Source: Nonomuraea purpurea | Lineage (GTDB): Bacteria; Actinomycetota; Actinomycetes; Streptosporangiales; Streptosporangiaceae | Reading direction: 5' to 3' | Assembly: GCF_042650645.1 (NCBI RefSeq) | Contig: NZ_JBHSBI010000003.1 | Span: forward strand, 310,001-374,000 | Length of the DNA stretch: 64,000 nt | Shown here: one piece after another, positions 34,169 through 42,685 of the stretch | Position numbering within the stretch: the stretch's first letter is position 1 | Layout of the letters: the number at the start of each line of letters is the position of its first letter | Notes under the pieces: generated by a model | Seen by the model: only the letters and a program-made list of their open reading frames with translations | What the model was told of the DNA's origin: nothing | Database searches by the model: none | Translations under genes and position numbers: made by a program

Positions 34169-34491
34169 GAGCGCTCCTCCTCGTAGGCGGCGGCGACGGT
34201 GTAGAGGCCGAAGCTCGGCCCGCGCGAGGTGTCCTGGAAGGAACGCAGCGGGGCGGTCGTCTGCCGGTGCCGCGTTCCCTCCTCCCACGTGCGGAAGGAC
34301 TCCAGGCTGTCCCACTCGCTCATCACCACGAACCCGCCCGGCTGGGTGAGCGAGCGCAACAGTTCGTTGCCGAGCAGGCCGGGCGTGCCCGACAGCTCGC
34401 GGCTGATGTGGTGGTAGGCCTCGGCGAGGTCGCCGTGGGAGTTCTCGGGCGCCTCGGCGTAGACGAGCACCCGCACCCTCGGGCTGCTCAT
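34165..34491 (-). CDS. ABM-family small monooxygenase
   Basis: 108 residues, ferredoxin-like ABM fold: VRVLVYAEAP, LLGNELLRS, VVMSEWDSLESFRTWEEGTRH. ABM enzymes such as ActVA-Orf6 and PdmH/I-type proteins oxidise polycyclic phenols to quinones without a cofactor. Adjacent to a second, diverged ABM-like gene; such pairs occur in pentangular polyphenol clusters. ATGA overlaps both sides. Confidence 0.85.
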   Translation of the reverse strand: MSSPRVRVLVYAEAPENSHGDLAEAYHHISRELSGTPGLLGNELLRSLTQPGGFVVMSEWDSLESFRTWEEGTRHRQTTAPLRSFQDTSRGPSFGLYTVAAAYEEERS

Positions 34492-34799
34492 GCCCGTGCC
34501 ACGGGGTCCATGGCGTAGACCACGTCCATCGTGACCATGGACCCGCCCGACCGGTACGGGTGGAGCTGGACCCGGTGGTTCAGGTGCTGCTCGCTGGTCT
34601 CGAACTCGCGGAAGCGGGGCTCGTCGTCCCAGTCGCTGACGATGTAGTAGATGCCCTCTTCCTCGGTGCTCTTCGAGAGCCACTGGCCCTGGTTGGCGGG
34701 GTGCTCGGTGATCGCCTTGCCGACCCGCAGCCAGGTCTGCTCGAACTCGCCCTCGACGCCCGGTTTGATCTGCATGCGCAACATCACTCGGAAGGTCAT
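34488..34799 (-). CDS. Second ABM-like small oxygenase
   Basis: 103 residues (MTFRVMLRMQIKPGVEGEFEQTW ... YYIVSDWDDEPRFREFE). Same fold as its neighbour but only distantly similar; the His-rich HLNHRVQLHPYRSGG tail is distinctive. Probably forms a pair with the neighbouring ABM protein, acting on the polycyclic intermediate as a quinone-forming oxygenase. Confidence 0.8.
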   Translation of the reverse strand: MTFRVMLRMQIKPGVEGEFEQTWLRVGKAITEHPANQGQWLSKSTEEEGIYYIVSDWDDEPRFREFETSEQHLNHRVQLHPYRSGGSMVTMDVVYAMDPVARA

Positions 34800-34801
34800 C
34801 G

Positions 34802-35527
34802 TCAGATCCCGCCGTCCACGTTGATGGTCTCGCCGTTGATGAACGCCGACAGGTCGCCGGCCAGGAAGGTCACCACGGTGGCGATCTCCTCGGGGCGGCC
34901 CATCCGGCCCAGGGCGATGAGACGCCGGTAGCGCTCGCGTACCTCGTCGGGCACGCCCGCCTCGGTCTCGACCGGTCCCGGCGCGACCAGGTTGACGCGG
35001 ATGCCGCGCTCGCCGAGCTCCTTGGTCAGCGACCTGGTCAGGCCGATGAGCCCGGCCTTGGCGGCCGTGTAGTGGGCCCGCAGCGGGATGCCGACGGTGG
35101 CCACCTTCGAGCCGATGTTGACGATCGAGCCGCCCTGGCCCATCAGCGGCAGCGCCCGCTGGATGACCATGGCGGTGGCGGTCAGCCCCGTGTTGACGAC
35201 CCGGTGCCACTCCTCCGCCTGCAGCTCGGCGAACGGGACGTGGCTGATCGCGCCCGCGTTGTTCACCACGATGTCGATCCGGCCCCAGCGGCGCTCGCAC
35301 TCGCCGACCAGGGTGTCGATGTCCTCCTGCTTGGTCACGTCGGCGGTGGCGACGTGGTGCTCGCCGCCGATCGCCTGCAGCTCCTTGACCAGGGTCTGCG
35401 CTGCCTCGCCGCCCTGCCGGGTGCAGGTGACGACGCTCGCGCCCGCCCGTGCCAGGTCCAGCACGATGGCCCGGCCGATGCCTCTGGCGCCGCCGGTGAC
35501 CAAGGCCTTCTTGCCGTCGAGTCGCAT
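34802..35527 (-). CDS. SDR ketoreductase (FabG-like)
   Basis: 241 residues with all SDR hallmarks: TGGARGIG, NNAGAI, NIGSK..., YTAAK, VDGGI. By position, between oxygenases and the aromatase/cyclase, it is the other candidate for ketoreduction of the polyketide chain. It shares only general SDR similarity with the neighbour at 33470. Confidence 0.9.
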   Translation of the reverse strand: MRLDGKKALVTGGARGIGRAIVLDLARAGASVVTCTRQGGEAAQTLVKELQAIGGEHHVATADVTKQEDIDTLVGECERRWGRIDIVVNNAGAISHVPFAELQAEEWHRVVNTGLTATAMVIQRALPLMGQGGSIVNIGSKVATVGIPLRAHYTAAKAGLIGLTRSLTKELGERGIRVNLVAPGPVETEAGVPDEVRERYRRLIALGRMGRPEEIATVVTFLAGDLSAFINGETINVDGGI

Positions 35528-35540
35528 GGGTCCTCCGATG

Positions 35541-36002
35541 TCACATCAGGGTTGCCGCGCCCGCGCCGCTGGCCGTCAGCGCGGCCAGGACGAGCACGGT
35601 GCGGATGAGGTTCCAGGTGCGCCACTGGACTCTGGGGTCCCGCGCGGCCCAGTCGGCCGGCTGGTCTCCGGGGTCCAGCGACGTGACGTACTTGTTGATC
35701 GGCACGTTCTTGACGACCGAGATGCCCATGACGAGCGCGAGCAGCACCGCGGCCGCGGTGTAGAGGGCGCGGGCGCCCGTGGACGGGACCAGGAACGCCA
35801 GGCCGCCGTTGGCCAGGAACGCGATCGCGTTGACGATGGGCATGAGCGGGTCGTAGCGCGGCCACAGGAAGCTGATCGTGCGCACGTACCCGTCGTAGGG
35901 CATGGCCTTGGTGTAGGGCTCGATGCCGATGACGGTCGAGAGCATGACCCCCGCGGCCAGGCCGCCTCCGGCCAGGGCCAGCGGGATCAGCAGGGAGATC
36001 AT
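35541..36002 (-). CDS. DUF1772 membrane protein, anthrone-oxygenase-like (copy 1)
   Basis: 153 residues with about four predicted membrane helices (LIPLALAGGGLAAGVMLS; IVNAIAFLANGGLAFLV; YTAAAVLLALVMGISVV; NLIRTVLVLAALTASG). The NVPINK segment after helix 3 is shared with copy 2 at 54954. DUF1772 proteins in polyketide clusters are linked to anthrone oxidation to anthraquinone. ATGA overlap with the aromatase gene. Confidence 0.82.
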   Translation of the reverse strand: MISLLIPLALAGGGLAAGVMLSTVIGIEPYTKAMPYDGYVRTISFLWPRYDPLMPIVNAIAFLANGGLAFLVPSTGARALYTAAAVLLALVMGISVVKNVPINKYVTSLDPGDQPADWAARDPRVQWRTWNLIRTVLVLAALTASGAGAATLM

Positions 36003-36466
36003 CGCGCCACTTGGGCCGCGGCGGCTTCCACGCGGCGCCTGATCAGGTCGAGCTGGACGACGGTGTTGCGGTTGATCCTGGCCTCCATCGCCGCGTCGTC
36101 CAGCGGCGACTGCGGCTTCATCGTGAAGTCCTGCTTCCAGCGCATCAGCACGCCGCAGTCCACCTCGGTGTAGTCCCAGGCGATGTGCATGTACTCGAAC
36201 CAGCCGGTCTCCACCCGGTGGGCCCGCACGGTCCTGGTGATCGGGTCGGTGGTCCGCTCCGAGACCCAGCTCCAGGCGTTGCCGTCGGCGTCGGGGTGCA
36301 TGGTGAGCCGGAAGCGGACGGTCTCGCCCGAGCGCTCCAGGATCTCGGCGGAGGCGTACTCGCTGAAGAGCTGCGGCCAGTTCTCCACGTCGTTGGTCAT
36401 CGTCCAGACGACCTCCATCGGCGCGGAGATGACGATCTGGTTTTCTGTGTGTGCGGCCATGGTCAT
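35999..36466 (-). CDS. SRPBCC aromatase/cyclase
   Basis: 155 residues (or 153 from ATG 36460). Single START/SRPBCC domain: ISAPMEVVWTMTNDVENWPQLF, RFRLTMHPD, WSWVSERTTDP. It resembles the mono-domain TcmN/WhiE-VI aromatase-cyclases that close the first ring(s), typically C9-C14 in unreduced long chains. The 36466 start gives an ATGA overlap with the chain length factor, the pattern used throughout this operon. Confidence 0.9.
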   Translation of the reverse strand: MTMAAHTENQIVISAPMEVVWTMTNDVENWPQLFSEYASAEILERSGETVRFRLTMHPDADGNAWSWVSERTTDPITRTVRAHRVETGWFEYMHIAWDYTEVDCGVLMRWKQDFTMKPQSPLDDAAMEARINRNTVVQLDLIRRRVEAAAAQVAR

Positions 36467-37647
36467 GTCCTTCGCGTGTCGACGACGATTGCCGAGTTGA
36501 ACCCGCCGTAGCCCCTGGCCAGCACCAGTGCCGCGCGCAGCGGCGCCTGCCTGGGCGTGTCGCGGACGAGGTCGAGGCCGAACCCTTCGACGGGGCTGGT
36601 GATGCCGACCGTGGGCGGGATGACCTGGTCGCGCAGCGCGAGCAGCGCGGTGGCCAGGTCGAGCGCGGCGCCGCCCGCGTACAGCCGGCCGGTCATGGTC
36701 TTCGGCGCGGTGACCGGCACGGCCATCGGCCCGAACACCTCGTTGATCGCCTCGGCCTCCTGGCGGTCGAGTTCGGGCACCCCGGCCGCGTCGGCGAAGA
36801 CGACGTCGACGTCGCCGGGCCGGATTGCGGCGTCGGCCAGGGCGAGCGCGATGGCGCGGCGCAGCGCCGGGGGCCGGTCGGACCACGGCGGCGGATCGAA
36901 CGTCGCCGCGTGACCGGCTATATATCCATAAATCGGTTTATTGGTGTCGGTGGGCTCGATGGCGAGCATCGCCCCGCCCTCGCCCGGCAGATAGCCGTCC
37001 GCGCGGGCGTCGAAGGGCAGGAACTCCCCGGTCGGGCTGAGCCTGCCGTTGCTGAGCTGCGCGACCAGCCCGTACGGGCACAACGAGGCGTCGGTGCCGC
37101 CCGCCAGCGCCAGCTTCACGCCGCCGCGCAGCAGCCGGCTCGACTGCGCCACCGCGTCCAGGCCGCCCGCCTGCTCGGCGCAGACGACGCCGCACGGGCC
37201 ACGCATCTTGTGCCGGATGGCGATCTGGCCGGTGCTGGCCGCGTAGAACCAGGCGATGGACTGGTAGGCGCCCACGTGCCTGGGCCCGTGCCGCCACAAC
37301 TTCTCGATCTCCCGCTGCCCGAAGTCGGTGCCGCCCGAGGAGCTGGCCGTGGTCACCGCCATCTCGTACTCGGGCAGGTCCGCGGGGTCCACGCCGGCGT
37401 CGGCGAGCGCCATCTCGGCCGCCGCCAGCGCCATGTGGGTGAAGCGGTCGGTCTCGGCGACGAGCCTGCCGGGAACCCGGCCCTTGGCGGTGAACGACGA
37501 CTCGCCGCCCCTGGTGACCGGGTAGCCGCCGGCGTCGAAGTGGGTGATCGGCCCCAGCCCGGTCCGGCCGTCCAGGACGGCCTCCCAGTAGTCCTCCAGG
37601 CGGTCGCCGTTGGGCGCCACCACCCCTATCCCGGTCACCGCGCTCAT
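36463..37647 (-). CDS. Ketosynthase chain length factor (KS-beta)
   Basis: 394 residues, thiolase fold. The active-site Cys is replaced by Gln159 in VVCAEQAGGLDA, the hallmark of CLFs, which decarboxylate malonyl-ACP and set chain length with KS-alpha. The gate residues cannot be read safely without an alignment; the accompanying cyclase set suggests a long (C24-C26) chain. It overlaps KS-alpha by ATGA. Confidence 0.97.
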   Translation of the reverse strand: MSAVTGIGVVAPNGDRLEDYWEAVLDGRTGLGPITHFDAGGYPVTRGGESSFTAKGRVPGRLVAETDRFTHMALAAAEMALADAGVDPADLPEYEMAVTTASSSGGTDFGQREIEKLWRHGPRHVGAYQSIAWFYAASTGQIAIRHKMRGPCGVVCAEQAGGLDAVAQSSRLLRGGVKLALAGGTDASLCPYGLVAQLSNGRLSPTGEFLPFDARADGYLPGEGGAMLAIEPTDTNKPIYGYIAGHAATFDPPPWSDRPPALRRAIALALADAAIRPGDVDVVFADAAGVPELDRQEAEAINEVFGPMAVPVTAPKTMTGRLYAGGAALDLATALLALRDQVIPPTVGITSPVEGFGLDLVRDTPRQAPLRAALVLARGYGGFNSAIVVDTRRT

Positions 37648-38900
37648 CGCTCTCCCCGTCCCAGCACCATGGCGGTCTGGAAGCCGCCGAACCCGCTGCC
37701 CACGCTCAGCACCGCGTCCACCTGCTGGTCCCTGGCGGTCAGCGGCACGTAGTCCAGGTCGCACTCCGGGTCAGGGGTGTGCAGGTTGGCCGTGGGCGGC
37801 ACCACGTTGTCGCGCATCGCCAGCAGGCAGGCCGCCGCCTCGATCGCGCCGATCGCGCCCAGCGAGTGGCCGACCATCGACTTGATCGAGCTGACCGGCA
37901 CCTCGTGGGCGCGCTGCCCCAGGGCCCGCTTGAAGGCGGCCGTCTCGTGCCGGTCGTTCTGCTTGGTGCCGGAGCCGTGGGCGTTGATGTAGTCGATGTC
38001 CGACGGGTCGAGCCTGGCCTCCTCCAGCGCGGCGCGGATGGACTCGGCCATCTCCCTGCCGTCCGGTTTGAGGCCGGTCATGTGGAAGGCGTTGCTGCGC
38101 GAGGCGTAGCCGGCGATCTCGCCGTAGATCGTCGCGCCGCGCCGGCGCGCCACCTCCATCTCCTCCAGCACCAGCACGGCCGCGCCCTCGCCGAGAACGA
38201 ACCCGTCCCTGTTCATGTCGAACGGGCGCGAGGCGTGCTCGGGGTCGTCGTTGTTGGGCGAGGTGGCCTTGATGGCGTCGAAGCAGGCGGAGGTGATCGG
38301 CGAGATCGGCGCGTCGGTCGCCCCGGCCACCACGACGTCGGCGGAGCCCTGCCTGATGAGGCGGGCGCCGAGGCCGATGGCGTCCAGGCCCGAGGTGCAG
38401 CCGGTCGAGATCACCCCGACCTGGCCCTCGGCCCCGCAGCTCCAGGCCACCTCGGCGGCCAGGGTGCTGGGCGCCATGAACCCGTACAGGTGCGGCACGC
38501 CGTACTCGTGGTCCACCAGCCACCGACGGCCGCCGTCGCTCAGGACGACGTACTCCTCTTCCAGGCTCATCGTGCTGCCCACGGCGCTGCCCAGGCTGAC
38601 GCTCATCCGCTCGGGCGCGACCTCGCCCAGGCCGCTGTCGGCCCAGGCCTCCCTGGCCGCGACCACGCCGAGCTGCGCGGCGCGGTCCATCCTGCGGATC
38701 TCCTGCTGCGTCAGGCCCTCGGCCGCCGGGTCGAAGTCGCACTCGGCGGCCATCCGCGAGCGAAATCCCGACGGATCGAAGAAGGTGATGGTACGCGTCG
38801 CCGTGCGGCCCGCCGTGAGCATCTCCCAGAAGGCCTTGGTGCCCGGGTCGCCGGGAGCGACGACGCCGATCCCGGTGACCACGACGCGGGCGGATCGCAT
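37644..38900 (-). CDS. Ketosynthase KS-alpha
   Basis: 418 residues. Catalytic triad Cys168 (STGCTSGLDA), His308 (NAHGSGT) and His345 (MVGHSLGA). Together with the CLF it condenses malonyl units on the ACP into a poly-beta-ketone. Unlike the classic KS-CLF-ACP order, the ACP gene is not next to it but about 14 kb away. Confidence 0.98.
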   Translation of the reverse strand: MRSARVVVTGIGVVAPGDPGTKAFWEMLTAGRTATRTITFFDPSGFRSRMAAECDFDPAAEGLTQQEIRRMDRAAQLGVVAAREAWADSGLGEVAPERMSVSLGSAVGSTMSLEEEYVVLSDGGRRWLVDHEYGVPHLYGFMAPSTLAAEVAWSCGAEGQVGVISTGCTSGLDAIGLGARLIRQGSADVVVAGATDAPISPITSACFDAIKATSPNNDDPEHASRPFDMNRDGFVLGEGAAVLVLEEMEVARRRGATIYGEIAGYASRSNAFHMTGLKPDGREMAESIRAALEEARLDPSDIDYINAHGSGTKQNDRHETAAFKRALGQRAHEVPVSSIKSMVGHSLGAIGAIEAAACLLAMRDNVVPPTANLHTPDPECDLDYVPLTARDQQVDAVLSVGSGFGGFQTAMVLGRGER

Positions 38901-39295
38901 CAGGCCTCTCCCGCTCGTTCTTCTGTGTCGACGTGCCCCAGCTCGGGGCGGGGGGCCAGCGGGCACAGGTGGAAGACGATGAGCGCGTCCTCCGTACCGG
39001 TGTTCTCGACGCGGTGCCGGGTGAACTTCGGCACCATGACGGCCTCGTCGGCGCGCATCTTGACGTCCTCGCCGTCCAGGCGGCAGACGATGGTGCCGCG
39101 GGCGATGAACATGTACTCGTCGGAGTAGGGGTGGTAGTGCTCGGCCACCGACTCCCCCGGCTTGAGCAGCGTCACGCCCATGAAGCCCGTCTTCGAGCCG
39201 ACGGTCTTCGGGCTGAGCAGCACCCGCAGGTCGCCGCCTCGGCGGCGGTTGGGCTCGACGTCGTCGATGTGGACGATCTTGTGGTTCTCGGTCAT
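38900..39295 (-). CDS. Cupin polyketide cyclase/oxygenase, TcmJ-like
   Basis: 131 residues, single cupin: GESVAEHYHPYSDEYMFIARG carries the metal-binding HxH...E set and RHRVEN the second motif. Cupins of the TcmJ/RemF/PdmL kind shape later rings in pentangular and discoid polyketides. Stop and next start overlap by one base. Confidence 0.88.
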   Translation of the reverse strand: MTENHKIVHIDDVEPNRRRGGDLRVLLSPKTVGSKTGFMGVTLLKPGESVAEHYHPYSDEYMFIARGTIVCRLDGEDVKMRADEAVMVPKFTRHRVENTGTEDALIVFHLCPLAPRPELGHVDTEERAGEA

Positions 39296-39612
39296 CGACT
39301 CTCCCAGGTGTAGAAGGGGATGGCCATGGCGTCCTTGGGCTCCTGCCAGTTCGGGTCGTACGGGCTGACGTGCTCCGACAACCGCTGGCTGACGTCCAGG
39401 TAGAGCGGGTGGTTGCGGGCCTTGTCCAGGTCCGGCTTGATGTCCTGGTCGGCCTCGACCAGGTGGAAGTACAGGTCGTGGAAGCGGAAGAGGGTCCTGC
39501 GGGAGACGCCGATCAGGTGCGGCAGGTCCGTCGCGTCGGAGTCGGCGAAGATATTCGCGATGGCGTCGGCGTGCGAGGCTTCCATGTGCGCGACGATGAG
39601 CGTTCTGTGCAA
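39292..39612 (-). CDS. TcmI-family polyketide cyclase
   Basis: 106 residues: HRTLIVAHMEASHADAIANIFADSD...ISRRTLFRFHDLYFHLVEADQD-like pattern with the DLPHLIGVSRRTLF segment of TcmI. This family closes the last ring(s) of tetracenomycin-type and pentangular skeletons. With the SRPBCC and cupin genes it gives the three-cyclase set expected for a pentangular product. Confidence 0.93.
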   Translation of the reverse strand: MHRTLIVAHMEASHADAIANIFADSDATDLPHLIGVSRRTLFRFHDLYFHLVEADQDIKPDLDKARNHPLYLDVSQRLSEHVSPYDPNWQEPKDAMAIPFYTWESR

Positions 39613-39622
39613 GGTGATCTCC

Positions 39623-40627
39623 CTACTTGGTCGCGATGATGAGCGTGTCCGTGGGGCCCAGCGGCTGGACGGAGCTGTCCTGGAAGCCCGCCTCCCGCAT
39701 CCACGCCTGGCACTCGCCCGGCGTGTACTCCGTCCCGTCGGTCGTGGTGAGGATCATGTGCAGGCTCACCAGGAGGTTCTCGGCGTCGGCCGGCTCCTCC
39801 TCGATCATGCGGTCGTAGACGAGCAGCACCCCGCCCGGCGCCAGCGCCTGGTACGCCTTGCCGACGAGCATCCGCCGCTCCTCCTCCGACCAGTCGTGCA
39901 GGACGTGCCCCATGATCAGGACGTCGGCCTGCGGCATCGGGTCGTTGAAGAAGTCGCCGGGCACGAACGCGGCCCGCCCCGTCAGCCCGAGCGCGGCCAT
40001 GTGCTCGTCGAACTTGGGCTCCATCTGCGGCAGGTCGAAGACCATGCCCTTGAGGTGCAGGTGGGCCTTGACCAGGTGGGAGACGAGGTTGCCCCGGGCG
40101 CCGCCGACGTCGGCCACGGAGTCGTGCGCGGTCCAGTCGTAGGCCTTGGCCAGCTCGGGGCCGAGGTGACCGCTCAGCGAGTCCATCATGGTCAGGAACC
40201 GGTCCAGGAACCCGGGCTTGTCGAGCAGCAGCCGGAAGTCGCCGTCGTTGGCCTGCGGCGCTCCGGTGCGCAGCGTGTCGGCGAACTTGCCCCACGCCGG
40301 GTAGAGCATCTCGCCCGAGCGCGACAGGAACCCGCCGACGTAGGCGGGGGCGCCGCGGACCAGGAAGCGGGCCGCGGCCGGGCTGTTGGCGTAGCGGCCG
40401 TTCTCACGCTGGAGCAGGCCGGTGACGACCAGGGCGTCCAGCCACTGCTTGGTGGCGCGCGGGTGCAGGCCGAGGCGCTCGCGCACCTCCTCGGCGCTGG
40501 CCGGGGTGTCCTTGAGCGCGGTGAACAGGTCCAGCTCGGCGGCGGTGAGCACGACCTTGGACATCGCGTACATGTTGGCCAGCCGGAAGATGTCGGCCGG
40601 TGTGCTGATCGGTGCGTCCGTTGCCAT
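39623..40627 (-). CDS. O-methyltransferase (family 2)
   Basis: 334 residues with N-terminal winged-helix dimerisation region and SAM motif DVGGARGNLVSHL; catalytic His region VLHDWSEEERRMLVGK. Typical of small-molecule O-methyltransferases acting on phenolic hydroxyls (TcmO/DnrK-like). Probably methylates one phenol or carboxyl of the aglycone. Confidence 0.93.
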   Translation of the reverse strand: MATDAPISTPADIFRLANMYAMSKVVLTAAELDLFTALKDTPASAEEVRERLGLHPRATKQWLDALVVTGLLQRENGRYANSPAAARFLVRGAPAYVGGFLSRSGEMLYPAWGKFADTLRTGAPQANDGDFRLLLDKPGFLDRFLTMMDSLSGHLGPELAKAYDWTAHDSVADVGGARGNLVSHLVKAHLHLKGMVFDLPQMEPKFDEHMAALGLTGRAAFVPGDFFNDPMPQADVLIMGHVLHDWSEEERRMLVGKAYQALAPGGVLLVYDRMIEEEPADAENLLVSLHMILTTTDGTEYTPGECQAWMREAGFQDSSVQPLGPTDTLIIATK

Positions 40628-40655
40628 GAGGGCTCCTTCTCAAGTGGTGGTCGGG

Positions 40656-41681
40656 TCAGGCCTCGGGCGTCACGGCCTCGATCAGCCGCAGGTCGCCCGC
40701 CTCCCCGCGGACGCCGCCGAAGCTGAGGCCGGCGCGGTGGAACAGCTCGGCGAACTCCTTCTCGGTGCGCTCCTTGCCGCCGGCGACCAGGAGCATGTGC
40801 ACGTCCATCAGGCGGGCCCGCCGCTCGCCGGGACCGCCGGTCAGCAGCTGCTCGACGACGACCACGCGGGCGCCGGGGGGCGCGGCGCGGCGGATGTTCC
40901 CGAGCACGCGCAGGCACGTCTCGTCGTTCCACATGTGCAGGGTCTGCTTGATCAGGTAGACGTCGCCGCCGCCGGGGACGGTCGTCTGACAGTCGCCGGT
41001 GAAGGCGCTGAAGCGCGCGGCCAGCGGGCCCTCGCGCAGCGCCGGGTCGACGGTCTCCAGCGCCTGCTCGGTCTCGACGAGCGTGCCGGTGACGCCGGGG
41101 TGGCGCTCCAGCACGGCGCGCAGCAGGTTGCCCTTGCCTCCGGCCAGCTCGATCACGCGCTCGCCGTCGCTGACGGCCAGCGCGTCGGCGACCATCGGGT
41201 CCTCGCGCCTGGCGACGACGGCCAGGCCGTGCTGGAACGCCTCGCCGGCCTGCCTGTTCTGGTCGAAGTAGGCGAAGATGTCCTGGCCGTAGTGGGCCTG
41301 GAAGGCGCTGTCGCCCGTCTTGATCGAGTGGGCCAGCAGTCCCCACAGGATCCAGTTCCAGTCGCCGCCCAGACGGATGATCCCCGCGGGGCCGTCGGAC
41401 GCGTCCGAGCGCAGCGCTCTGGACGTGGGGGTGTGCTCGTAGCGCTCCTCCGCGACCTCGGCGAAGATGCCGTACACGGTGAGCAGCCGCATGAAGCGCC
41501 CGAGCGTGTCCTGCCGCGCGCCGACGGCCGACGCGAGTTCCTCCAGGGTGACGGGTTCGTCGTTGACGGCGTCGGCCAGGCCGAGCTGGACCGCCGCACG
41601 TACCACCGCGCTGGCGTGGACGCCCGTGGACAGTTCGAACACCGCCGCGGCCGCTTCGTCGCGCATGACCGCCATTGCCAT
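40656..41681 (-). CDS. O-methyltransferase (family 2), first gene of the core operon
   Basis: 341 residues. SAM motif ELAGGKGNLLRAVL and catalytic His segment TLHMWNDETCLRVL. Distinct from the neighbouring methyltransferase, so two positions are probably methylated. Transcription begins about 50 bp upstream at the SARP-type promoter described below. Confidence 0.93.
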   Translation of the reverse strand: MAMAVMRDEAAAAVFELSTGVHASAVVRAAVQLGLADAVNDEPVTLEELASAVGARQDTLGRFMRLLTVYGIFAEVAEERYEHTPTSRALRSDASDGPAGIIRLGGDWNWILWGLLAHSIKTGDSAFQAHYGQDIFAYFDQNRQAGEAFQHGLAVVARREDPMVADALAVSDGERVIELAGGKGNLLRAVLERHPGVTGTLVETEQALETVDPALREGPLAARFSAFTGDCQTTVPGGGDVYLIKQTLHMWNDETCLRVLGNIRRAAPPGARVVVVEQLLTGGPGERRARLMDVHMLLVAGGKERTEKEFAELFHRAGLSFGGVRGEAGDLRLIEAVTPEA

Positions 41682-41738
41682 GTGATCCCACCTCCGGGTT
41701 TGCCGGGCGGCTGGGCCTTCGAGACCCGCCGACAGCCG

Positions 41739-41781
41739 AGGCTGAAGGCAGGAGCTCTACGATCGCTCCAGCCCCGCTGGA
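41739..41781 (-). promoter_or_regulatory. SARP-type promoter of the core polyketide operon
   Basis: On the minus strand: heptamers TCCAGCG (41775-41781), TGGAGCG (41764-41770) and TAGAGCT (41753-41759), each 11 bp apart, then exactly 8 bp and CAGCCT (41739-41744) as -10. The predicted start of transcription is near 41732, about 50 bp before the first methyltransferase ATG. Confidence 0.8.
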
Positions 41782-41821
41782 GCAGCCTCGCGCGAGCTCT
41801 CCCGGGGGAAATCGGGTGACG

Positions 41822-41864
41822 GCGAGCGCGGCTCAGGTGATGCTCGAGTGGCGCCGGTCAGCAT
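41822..41864 (+). promoter_or_regulatory. SARP-type promoter of the rightward SDR gene
   Basis: Heptamers GCGAGCG (41822), TCAGGTG (41833) and TCGAGTG (41844) at 11-bp steps, 8 bp, then CAGCAT (41859-41864) as -10. The middle heptamer is weak, but spacing is exact. It forms a divergent pair with the core operon promoter. Confidence 0.7.
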
Positions 41865-41918
41865 GGGCGTCCCGGCGGGCCGGCTCCGCCCGTCGTGCCG
41901 ATTTCAAAGGAGTGACGG

Positions 41919-42680
41919 ATGGAACTGGGGCTCACCGGAAAGAGCGTGCTCATCACGGGCGCCAGCAGCGGCATCGGACGCGCGACCGCGCGCCTGTTCG
42001 CCGCGGAGGGGGCCAGGGTCGCCCTCACCTATCGGGTCAACAAGGACGGCGCGCAGAGCGCTGTCGCCGAGATCGAGCAGGCGGGCGGCACCGCCATGGC
42101 CACGCAGTACGACCTGGCCGACCCCGCCTCGATCACCGCCGCGGTGGACAGCGTGATCGCCGCCTACGGCAGTGTGGACGTGCTGGTCGCCAACGCCTCC
42201 CCCTGGTCGGGGCCGCACATTCCCTTCCGCGCCTTCGAGGACGTGCCGGTCGCCGAGTGGCAGAGCCAGCTGCGCGAGGAGCTTGACGGCGCCTTCCACA
42301 CGGTGCAGGCGGTGCTGCCGTCGATGAAGGCGCGCGGCTGGGGAAGGTTGGTCTTCATCTCCGCGGCGTCGGTGCGCTCCGGGATCCCCGGGGAGGAGGC
42401 GTTCATCGCCAGCAAGGCCGGTCTCAACGCCTTCAGCCGCACGCTGGCCAGTGAGACGGGCAAGAGCGGGATCCTGAGCGTCGTCGTCTCGCCGGGGGCG
42501 ACCTCGACCGAGACCACCCGGCGTGCTCTTCCCCCGCAGGTGATGAGCCACGTGGCGGCCTCGGCCGCCACGGGCCGTATCTCGACGCCTGAGGAGGTGG
42601 CCCGAGCCATCGTGTTCATGGGCTCGGAGGCCAACGGGAACATCACCGGGACCATCATCGAGGTCACCGGCGGGACCTGA
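41919..42680 (+). CDS. SDR-family protein lacking the catalytic tyrosine
   Basis: 253 residues with ATG behind AAAGGAG. The cofactor motif TGASSGIG and the Lys of YxxxK are present, but the Tyr position is Phe162 (FIASK) and the NNAG motif reads ANAS. The codon at that position is TTC. It may act on an acidic substrate by another mechanism or play a non-reductive role (for example cyclisation or binding). Stands alone between divergent operons. Confidence 0.88.
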   Translation: MELGLTGKSVLITGASSGIGRATARLFAAEGARVALTYRVNKDGAQSAVAEIEQAGGTAMATQYDLADPASITAAVDSVIAAYGSVDVLVANASPWSGPHIPFRAFEDVPVAEWQSQLREELDGAFHTVQAVLPSMKARGWGRLVFISAASVRSGIPGEEAFIASKAGLNAFSRTLASETGKSGILSVVVSPGATSTETTRRALPPQVMSHVAASAATGRISTPEEVARAIVFMGSEANGNITGTIIEVTGGT

Positions 42681-42685
42681 TCGGG

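Noticed and set aside
41765..41783. Perfect inverted repeat GCTCCAGC-CCC-GCTGGAGC as a dimeric repressor operator
   Set aside because: It is explained better as two adjacent SARP heptamers on the minus strand, since a third heptamer and the -10 follow at the exact spacing.
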